A DNA stretch of 64,000 nt, taken from positions 10,448,142 to 10,512,141 of the forward strand of contig CM063108.1 in the NCBI GenBank assembly GCA_031841125.1. Reading direction: 5' to 3'. Positions 56,765 through 64,000 of this stretch are shown one piece after another. The notes beneath the pieces were generated by a model that was given only the letters and a program-made list of their open reading frames with translations, searched no databases and was not told the DNA's origin. Within the stretch, counting starts at the first letter, position 1. Each line of letters starts with the position of its first letter. The translations under genes and the position numbers were made by a program. The DNA is from Acanthococcus lagerstroemiae. Lineage: Eukaryota > Arthropoda > Insecta > Hemiptera > Eriococcidae.

Positions 56765-57211
56765 AATTTCTGTGTATTGTTCTCTAAGTGAGAAGTTTTT
56801 GAGATAAATTTTTCCGTTAAATTTTGGTATATCATGATTATTAATTTCGACAGAGGGTCCTACGTTACTTATTTGCGTGAGATTCAAATTATAATCAAAA
56901 TTTAGTTTGAAAATTGGTATTAAATCCAGTGCGATGATAAAATCGTAAGCGAATGTAGGTGAATCGAGAACGTATAACAAAACTTTCTTCGAGATGTTCA
57001 TAATTTTTATTGTAAGTACAGTGATACCCAAAATAGTGCCCGTGCCGCTCGTTGTATGATAGGTAGTTTTTAACAGTAAATATTTGTAATTTTCTAATTT
57101 TTTTAGGGTCGTAAGTGAAATAACCGATACGTTAGCCCCGGGGTCATAAGGACCAGACCCAGAAAAGTTTCCAAATATTACGTTAAGCACAACAAACGGG
57201 GGCGTTACTCG
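56765..57211 (-). pseudogene. Protease region of element C
   Basis: Same YDPGANVSVI active-site loop as A. The frame enters the 111-bp insertion; a 26-bp deletion has removed the ..SWNDYFSEE.. linker present in A. Confidence 0.88.
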
Positions 57212-58394
57212 TTTTTTTGCATATCTTCAATCTCATTTTTGAGATCATCAATATTAAACGAGTGTATGGCTTATACGTTCGAATTAGAGTTTGAATTGGA
57301 AAAAGAAGTTTGATTCGCACTGCTATTAGAATTAAAATTACGATACTTGCTGTCGCGAGCCTTGGTGAGACAATCTTTCTCCAAATGAAACCTTTCGAAG
57401 CCCTTCTTTTTGCAGTAAGGGCAGATATGTTTCGGGAATGACAACGAGGATGACAACTGTAGCTGGTGCGAGACGAATCGGAGCAAAAAGAATCCTGACA
57501 AGGAGTGTCAAAGGAGTTGATGAGCGATAATAATTTCCCGAGAGTTGAAGTCTCAGAAAGATTTACTTGATCCTGAAGATGACGAGGTAAACCATGTGTG
57601 AGGTGCGCCATTTTGTCCAATTCGGTCATCTTGGGATTAAAGGAGACGAGCAGATTTAATTTATTCTGAGCATAGTTGGACATCGAACCTGTAATATATC
57701 GATAGCTCCACGCCGAACAAGCCGCCGTGATACCTTTTGAACCAAAATTTTCCAAAAAGGACTGGCGCCAAAATTCCCACAAAGTTGAAGGATTAGCGAG
57801 GCGAGTGGTACAGTACCATTTTTCTGCGCTGTCTGCCAGAAATAGACGAATCATCTCCCAGTAACGATCCTCTTTGATGTTGAGTCTTCTACACTCGCCC
57901 TCGAAGATTTGTAACCACAATTTGGCGTTCGAACATTGAGATTTTGCACCAATTCTAGAGACGACCGCGTTCTTGGTGAAAAATGAGGCAGAGGTAGTCT
58001 GTACCAATTCAGCATTACAAGGCGGAGAAAGCGGTCGACGAATGGAAGTCGACGACGAGGAGACTGAAGCTAGATCCGAGTATTCGGAATCAAAGAGCAT
58101 TTTGCTGTTGAAGACCGGATTTTCGTCATCGTCAAAATAAATCTTGACCAATTTTTCCGTGAGGGTAGTATTGAAAGATCTTCTTGTCCACCTTGGCTTG
58201 AGATCTTTCTTCGCCAATTTGGCAGCAGGTAATTCAAGAAGCGATTTGTGAAATGATAAATCGCGGAATTCCTCAGGAAAAGCGTAGGTCGTCGATTGAC
58301 CCAAAGGCTGCATCAAGATCAAATGCGTAACTGTATTCTTGGGTTCGGCTGGTGACGGAACCGCACAAAAGGTAAAGCGAACTTTTACCAACAT
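57202..58394 (-). pseudogene. Gag of element C (frame change before zinc knuckle)
   Basis: ATG at 58392-58394. The frame passes the point where A is broken and runs through the capsid-like region, then reads out of phase over the zinc knuckle (57370-57430), which lies in the -1 frame as in A. The C-X2-C-X8-H-X4-C spacing is intact in that frame. The stop after the knuckle is also shared with A. Confidence 0.88.
57211..57217 (-). promoter_or_regulatory. -1 frameshift slippery site, element C
   Basis: Minus-strand A_AAA_AAC, in the same codon context as A (GAG TAA follows). Confidence 0.8.
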
Positions 58395-58513
58395 TGTGTA
58401 AAAGAGTTAATTGAGATGACGCGAAAAGCGAAAAGTGCAACAAAAATGATATTGACACAAAAAGCGAAACGCGTAAGAGCGAAGCGAAAAAGAAAACGAC
58501 GAGTTATTGAATT

Positions 58514-58740
58514 TATAAGTTTGGCGAAATAAAAATCAACAACTTTTAATTGAATGCGTGTTTATTGAAGAATAGCGAATTCAATAACGAAGTCGTCAAT
58601 CGGTCGAGGTAGATTATACACTGAATGGATGGTACAAATGAGAAGTATAAATTGTACGAAGAGAGCGATTAAATGACTAATGCAAGAAATGACAAGAAAG
58701 ATATGGAGAGAGTACACGCCACGACAAGGAGAATCTTACA
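58514..58740 (-). repeat. 5' LTR of element C
   Basis: 227 bp, with the same termini and flank as element A. Confidence 0.95.
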
Positions 58741-59100
58741 CATATATATGTACGAAACTATTCCACAATTGGTTTTCCCGAATTCGATCATGCGTGTATA
58801 AACTTGATAGCCGATTCAGTAGGTATATCGACTGAAGGCATCTACTGCAATAGTTAGTATGAGATTACCTGCTGACTCGCTTGTACTACATGTAATTTAT
58901 AGATAATTATAAATACATTCGTGAAACAGCTTCGCCGGTAAATTAGGATCTTTGTTTCGATTCAGGTAATGCATTTAATTTGTAATTATTGTATCATATT
59001 ATTTTTGTATATTTCAACTGTAACCACAGTTTATCGTTTTCAGCAATAAAACTGCATCGATTGACTTATAGTTTCGTTATTATAATTATATATATATATA

Positions 59101-59441
59101 TGTAAAATTCACGGAGTAAATTTCACGAATAATCGAGTGAAGCTCGATTATTCACAAATAGGTTCAAACCTGTCGGTATGCCGCTTCCTTATCAGATGGT
59201 CAGTCTTCTATCGCGACCGGCATGCGAAAATTCGTATTATAAAGGTAACGATAGCATTATTAGTTAAGACTGTAATCCGTGCGGTTATACTTTCAAAAAG
59301 TGCATTTTATAACGCGTGTAATCGTCATATTATTCGATACTCCAGCAAGAGTATCTAATTATACGTGATTATTTTGAACCTCGTGATTAATTTACATATC
59401 GAATAATTACGTATTTCGCGCGTGCGAAGTGCCAAAAGAAA
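59101..59441 (+). repeat. Presumed 5' LTR/leader of element D
   Basis: 341 bp of non-coding sequence with a perfect 11-bp hairpin GAATAATCGAG-TGAAG-CTCGATTATTC near the start (about 59128-59154). The LTR/leader border cannot be set without the 3' copy. Confidence 0.5.
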
Positions 59442-60574
59442 ATGTCTCTCAAAGTTCAATTCGTTATCTCATGTGAAGCGTCACCAACTGATCCGAAAAC
59501 CAACGTTAAGTACTTGAAAACCATACAGGTAATCGGTGAACCGACAATTTATTCTTTTCCGTTGGAATCGCAACCGCATGCGTTTCACCCTGAATTATGC
59601 AAGAACGCTACGATAAATCAGGCCCTGAGGCAACTCGACAAACGCGGAAAATCGCGTAAGGTAAAAGTGACCCTTGACCAGGACACCAGGCCAATTTATG
59701 TGGACAATGACGGAAATGTCATTTTCCGGGAGATGCTTCTGGACGAAATTCCTCCACCCCTTACCCAAGTTAACATCAGTGCTGACCAATCCTCGCCTAA
59801 AACTACAAGTTTCACCTCGCTAACAAAAGAAATGGTTTGCATCAAGTTTACCGACAAGAAACAGAACGCTACTCAGTGGATCAATATGTTCGAGAAGGAA
59901 GCCACACGCATGACATTGCCCGAAAACCGTTTTGCAGAAGCGTTACGTCTTTTTCTAGATGGTCCGGCAAATGACTGGTATCAAATAAGTCTTCGCATAA
60001 TTGGTCTAGAAAGAGCATGGGATGCGTGGAAACAGAATTTTATCAAAACTTTTGATACAAAAGGATGGTCCGAATTGGTGTATGCGTATAACTATAAGTA
60101 TGAAGTAGGTCCCCTGACCGATTATGCGTTGCGAAAAATCAGTCTATTACTCGATGCCGAACCATCTTTGCCTAGTCTCGCTCGCGTAAATTTAACTGTA
60201 ATAGGACTACCACCAAATATAAGGGAGCGGTTGAATCGATCAGAGATCGAAACGCAAGGGGACTTAATGGCGGCTTTAGGATCTCTCGAAAATTTAACAA
60301 ATAAATTCAACAATAGGGGAAAGTTGCAAAATCTGGGAGATAAAAAGCCGTTCTTCAAAAAGCATAAGCCTTGCTCATTTTGTGAAAAATTAGGAAAATC
60401 AAATATGATGCATCCCGAAGCCAAATGCTGGAACAACCCGATAACCCCGATAACAGACTAGGTCACAAATCAGCGTCGATCTCAAAAACGACAGGAAATA
60501 AAAACATCCGTGTTGCAAACAACATTGAATTGCAAGATGTGATAAACGAAACAGTTCCAGACCAAAAAAACTAA
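59442..60574 (+). pseudogene. Gag of element D (one 1-bp lesion)
   Basis: ATG at 59442; 339 codons to a TAG at 60459-60461. Blocks shared with A and B: ALRLFLDGPANDWY, FIKTFDTKGWSE. Zinc knuckle C-X2-C-X9-H-X4-C (CSFCEKLG..HPEAKC) at about 60370-60428. Directly after it, in the C-run near 60437, one missing base shifts the frame; the tail that ends ..NETVPDQKN-stop at the slippery site lies in the other frame. It would be about 377 residues without the lesion. In function it packages RNA and multimerises. Confidence 0.9.
60565..60571 (+). promoter_or_regulatory. -1 frameshift slippery site, element D
   Basis: CAA AAA AAC TAA: A_AAA_AAC with the gag stop next. TCCTCT (about 10 nt on) can pair with AGAGGA (about 60609-60614), a possible stimulatory stem. 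The pol frame is open from CTA at 60571. Confidence 0.85.
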
Positions 60575-62589
60575 AACTAACTCCTCTCATCGAAATACAA
60601 GTATGGGTAGAGGAACGTTCCGCTAGGGCTCTGTATGACCCCGGAGCAAATATATCCATGATAAACTATAATTTTGTAAAATGTATGAAAAGTAATATAG
60701 TACCTCTGAAACCACATACTTGTAGAACGATGGGTGGAGTACGGCTCCTTACAGGAGTAATTAAGCTGAAACAAAAAATTATAAATATTGAAACCAGCGT
60801 ATGGTTTTTCGTTATAAAAGATAGTACTTTCGAATACGATGTTCTTCTCGGTTTAGACTGTATTAAGATTTTCCGATTAAACTTGGATTACAAGTTAAAT
60901 ATCACACAAACAAAAAAAATTAATAATGATGATTCTAAAAAAAAAGAAGTGCTGCAACTAAAAGCTCCGGATACATGTACTAATGAAATCACTACCAAAT
61001 TTGATAAGAATAAAGAAAATAACATAATACGAGTAAACTGGAATGAGGCAATGCCTATCGAAAAATTTCAAAGTGAAACAGGAAATTTATCTAAGGAACA
61101 AAAAAACAGTATCGAAAAGCTAATAACTGAAAATGAAACATTATTTGCTAAAAACAGATACGATGTAGGGACATTCACTGAACAGGAGGCGCACATTAAA
61201 CTACTTGAAAATAAATTTGTTGCCCAAAAACCATACAAATGTTCAGCTGATGACCAGATCGAAATTCAAAATCAAGTTTCTGAGTTACTGAAGGTAGGAC
61301 TAATCGAGGAGTCGTGTTCGCCCTTCGCTGCCCCTGTAACTATGGCCTTCAGAAAATCGGACGGCGAAAAAAATCGAATGTGCTGTGATTTCAGAGCATT
61401 AAATAAACTTATCGTCCCCGAAACTTTCCCTTTCCCCACTATCGAAGATATAATTGTTAAAACAAAGAACTGTGAGTGGTATACCGCACTCGACATCAAC
61501 TCGGCATTTTGGTCGATACCGGTGAGGCAAAAGGACAGATATAAGACCGGATTTATTACTCAAGAAGGACACTGGCAATGGAAGTGTATGCCTTTCGGTA
61601 TCAAGATCGCTTCCCCAGTGTACCAGAGGATCCTTTCTGGCATTATCAAAAAGAACAAACTCACAGATTTTTGTGTCAATTATATCGACGATATACTAAT
61701 ATTCTCAAAATCATTTGATGAACACATTATTCATGTAAGCAAAGTCTTCCATGCAATAAAAAATGAGGGATTTAAAATAAAATTTTTGAAGTGTTCTTTT
61801 GCTAAAAATAAAGTAAAATATTTAGGACACGAACTCGAAAAAAATAAAATAAAACCTATGTATGATAATATAATCTCAATACGAGACTTCCCCACACCAA
61901 AAACAAAAAAAAATATACGACAATTACTAGGTAAGATAAATTTTTATCATAAATATATTAAGGACGCTGTAAAAATCCTTGAACCGTTCCATCATTTGCT
62001 TCGCAAAAACGTAGAATTCGTATGGTCAGATGAATGCCAAAAATCGTTTGAAACCATAAAACAATACTTAAGCTCCGAACCCGTGTTAGCCATCTTTGAT
62101 AGAGAAAAACCAATACAAATACATACTGACGCTAGCATCGAAGGCATTGGTGCAGTATTAAAACAACCGCAGGACGACGGATTAATAAAGCCAGTGGCAT
62201 ATTTTTCAAAAAAACTGACTGAGGGCCAGAGAAAGAAAAAAGCAGTCTTCCTCGAATGCCTCGCAGTTAAAGAAGCCATAAAGTTTTGGCAATTTTGGCT
62301 TATAGGAAAGCACTTCGTAGTATACTCTGACCATAAACCACTCGAAAATTTAGGGGTTAGCGTACGCACAGATGAAGAACTTGGGGACATGATGAACTTC
62401 TTAGCTCAATTCGATTTCAATATAATATACAGACCAGGAAAAAATAACCAGGAGGCAGATTGCTTATCAAGGAACCCTGTCCTTAATGCAGAGTCAAATA
62501 TGCAAAACGAAGTAATCAGCACGGTAAATTTTCTAAAAATAGCAGAAATAATAAACGATCAAAGAGACATCCAACAGATGAAGATATGA
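60571..62589 (+). CDS. Protease-RT-RNase H of element D (open)
   Basis: Open for about 672 codons. The protease active-site loop is LYDPGANISMI (Asp-Pro-Gly, as in A/C) with ..VLLGLDCI.. further on. RT: SPFAAPVTM, MCCDFRALNKL, YTALDINSAFWSIPV, MPFGIKIASP and YIDDILIF (Asp pair at about 61680-61700). RNase H: IHTDASIEGIGAVL, FLECLAVKEA with catalytic Glu, YSDHKPLENL, NQEADCLSR. It ends at a TGA (62587-62589) caused by a 1-bp frame change; integrase follows in another frame. The domain order is that of Gypsy elements. It is the longest intact coding unit in the window. Confidence 0.93.
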   Translation, partial: LKLTPLIEIQVWVEERSARALYDPGANISMINYNFVKCMKSNIVPLKPHTCRTMGGVRLLTGVIKLKQKIINIETSVWFFVIKDSTFEYDVLLGLDCIKIFRLNLDYKLNITQTKKINNDDSKKKEVLQLKAPDTCTNEITTKFDKNKENNIIRVNWNEAMPIEKFQSETGNLSKEQKNSIEKLITENETLFAKNRYDVGTFTEQEAHIKLLENKFVAQKPYKCSADDQIEIQNQVSELLKVGLIEESCSPFAAPVTMAFRKSDGEKNRMCCDFRALNKLIVPETFPFPTIEDIIVKTKNCEWYTALDINSAFWSIPVRQKDRYKTGFITQEGHWQWKCMPFGIKIASPVYQRILSGIIKKNKLTDFCVNYIDDILIFSKSFDEHIIHVSKVFHAIKNEGFKIKFLKCSFAKNKVKYLGHELEKNKIKPMYDNIISIRDFPTPKTKKNIRQLLGKINFYHKYIKDAVKILEPFHHLLRKNVEFVWSDECQKSFETIKQYLSSEPVLAIFDREKPIQIHTDASIEGIGAVLKQPQDDGLIKPVAYFSKKLTEGQRKKKAVFLECLAVKEAIKFWQFWLIGKHFVVYSDHKPLENLGVSVRTDEELGDMMNFLAQFDFNIIYRPGKNNQEADCLSRNPVLNAESNMQNEVISTVNFLKIAEIINDQRDIQQMKI

Positions 62590-63677
62590 TAAACGAAAGC
62601 GGAATCATTTATAAACATAGAAATAATAAAAAGCAAATAGTATTAAGTGAACAGGGAATTAGAACATTAGTGGAAAGAGCCCATAAGGAACTTGGCCACA
62701 TAGGCACAGACGCCCTAATTCGAACAATTACACCGCATTATTCTGCCAAAAATATGTACAAAATCATTTAAAAAAATAACATCTGAATGCGAAACGTGTA
62801 TAAAAAACAAAACACGTAAAGGAAAGAAATTCGGTCTGTTAGGACACTTGGGACCGCCTACAGAACCCTTTCAAATTATGTCTCTGGACTCAATAGGAGT
62901 TTCGGCGGTCGGCGTTCCACAAAACGTTACCTACATTTATTAGTTGACCATTTCACCCGTTACGCGTTCATTTCGACTTCAAAATCTCAAAATACGGAGG
63001 ACTTTATAAAATTAATACAATCAGTACACGATAAAAAATAAAATAAAAACCCTCCTCACAGATCAATTTGGGGGCCTCACGTCCGATGATCTGCAGAAAT
63101 ATCTATCAAACAATAATATCGTACATATTTTTACTGCAGTAGATTCAGCATTCTCAAACGGCCTTAATGAACGCCTCAACCAGACACTTGTAAATAGGAT
63201 CCGCTGTCGAATGAACGAGGATGACAATAACAAAGCCTGGACAACTATAGCAAGACAGTGCACCGATGAATATAACAAAACGATACACTCAGTAACTAAC
63301 TACGCCCCCAATACCTCTTAAACGGAAAGAGTATAGACATAATACCTTCCGAACTAAGAAAAACAGAAGATTTAAACTTGGATAGATTAAAAGCATATAA
63401 TAATACATTAAAAAATCACCAAGTAAATAAAACAAAATATGATCGAAATAAAATAAATAAACAGCTTAAAATCGGAGATCTAGTATATGTAGAAAATGGA
63501 AACATACTAAATAGACATAAACTTGATCAAATTCGAATCGGCCCGTTCCCAATCATCGAAAAGGTATCAAAAACAGTATATAGGGTAGCATGTGGAACGA
63601 CTGATCGCCAAAACCGGCTTTATCACATATCCAAGTTCATCTGTGCGAAAAGTGCGAAAGACCCTAAAACTCAATGA
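62586..63677 (+). pseudogene. Integrase of element D (multiple frame changes)
   Basis: In pieces: zinc-binding HKELGH (about 62680) and CETC (about 62790); catalytic Asp in MSLDSIG (about 62880) and LLTDQFGG (about 63055); and SNGLNERLNQ with the third catalytic Glu (about 63155). GPY/F module IRIGPFPIIEKV at 63535-63570; stop at 63675-63677. Frame changes lie near 62585, 62765, 62896, 63030 and 63310, most of them single bases in homopolymers. It is decayed or badly sequenced. Confidence 0.9.
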
Positions 63678-64000
63678 GAGCGCAAAAACTCAGACTAACA
63701 AACGGACATGGACGTCCAAGTAGTTCATTGTTTAATCTTGTAAATCCGAGTCACAGGTGTCTGAGCAGTATGCCATACATTGGAGTGAGTGACACCATTC
63801 ACCAAAGGCGAAAGCGATTAGCATACGTACGTGTGGGGGTTGTTCTCTGCGTATGTTGATCACGCCACAATAGTCTTGTGGAAGTGGTAGGTCCCACTTC
63901 CTGATGCACCGAATCGAGCACGTTGTCTGGTAACAGACGGGACTGTGGCATCGATGTATAGTTTTGCAGCTCTCACTGACGATTTAGGTGTACACCCCGG
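63678..64000. other. Sequence after element D, not identified
   Basis: Moderately GC-rich. It contains GTGTGGGGGTTGTTC at about 63830-63845, which could be a polypurine tract plus the start of an LTR, but no matching 5' LTR is present, so I do not call it. Confidence 0.4.

Larger units (their letters stand above)
54510..58740 (-). mobile_element. Ty3/Gypsy retrotransposon C (copy of A, 3' end in gap)
   Basis: 5' LTR at 58514-58740, with the same TATG flank as A. Same gene order and same shared lesions as A. Private changes: a 26-bp deletion between protease and RT (near 56816), one extra A near 55130-55136 that splits RT-RNase H from integrase, and one leader repeat in place of two. Confidence 0.93.
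54510..59100 (-). repeat. Inverted segmental duplication, arm 2
   Basis: Reverse complement of 23156-27790, including the flank outside the 5' LTR. Ends at 59100 in a TA-run, directly where element D begins. Confidence 0.9.
59101..63677 (+). mobile_element. Ty3/Gypsy retrotransposon D (3' LTR not identified)
   Basis: TGTAAAATTC at 59101 follows a TA-run exactly where the flank of copy C ends, which suggests the 5' LTR start and insertion into the microsatellite. Gag, slippery site, protease-RT-RNase H and integrase follow. No matching 3' LTR is seen before the window end, so the true LTR boundary is not proved. Gag and integrase have indels; protease-RT-RNase H is open. Confidence 0.85.

Noticed and set aside
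59150..59240. tRNA-like sequence in the leader of element D
   Set aside because: GGTTCAAACC looks like a T-arm loop, but the stem and acceptor pairing do not form.
1..64000. CRISPR arrays, bacterial operons or rRNA genes
   Set aside because: No regularly spaced repeats of the right kind, no ribosomal RNA sequence and no prokaryotic gene layout were seen.

Overview
This window is eukaryotic and most likely from an arthropod, probably an insect. It is AT-rich, has GT-AG introns, core promoters with a TATA box about 31 bp from an initiator-like TCACT, an R1-clade LINE end, other LINE fragments, Ty3/Gypsy retrotransposons and many hAT-like MITEs. I cannot name the species. One 500-N assembly gap lies at 54010-54509. 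Many reading-frame breaks fall in homopolymer runs, so some 'pseudogene' lesions could be sequencing errors.

Layout. 1-3.9 kb: MITE remnants and a 978-bp terminal-inverted-repeat (TIR) element. 3.9-8.6 kb: the most unusual part, three minus-strand genes that together carry seven short Rho_N/SAP-like (LEM-like) helical motifs. Two have matching TATA + initiator promoters, one has an A/C-rich 998-bp intron, and they are bordered by GTCGAA and GAAACTGG minisatellites. 9.3-12 kb: a diverged tandem array, a small MITE and a 5'-truncated R1-clade LINE. 13.7-16.0 kb: an RTE/CR1-like LINE (endonuclease and reverse transcriptase). 16-23 kb: no gene seen, only foldbacks and small DNA transposons. 23.5-28.5 kb: complete-length Gypsy element A with LTRs. 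28.5-33.3 kb: AT-rich repeats and a hAT MITE. 33.4-35.8 kb: truncated Gypsy element B. 36.3-41.2 kb: MITEs, an R1 3' end, LINE scraps and a 104-bp-arm foldback. 42.4-46.7 kb: the only recognisable host gene, the first six coding exons of a MINPP1-like histidine phosphatase. 48-53.4 kb: a five-level nest of transposons. 54.5-59.1 kb: Gypsy copy C, an inverted duplicate of A together with its flank. 59.1-63.7 kb: Gypsy element D, with protease-RT-RNase H open and integrase decayed.

How parts fit together. The Gypsy families A/C, B and D share one plan: gag with a zinc knuckle, then a canonical -1 slippery heptamer A_AAA_AAC at or next to the gag stop, then protease-RT-RNase H-integrase. Elements A/C and D have Asp-Pro-Gly where retroviral-type proteases normally have Asp-Ser/Thr-Gly; B has Asp-Ser-Gly. 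A and C share the same defects, including a 111-bp R1-type LINE 3' end inside pol, and share outside flank, so they arose by segmental duplication or an assembly duplication rather than by two insertions.
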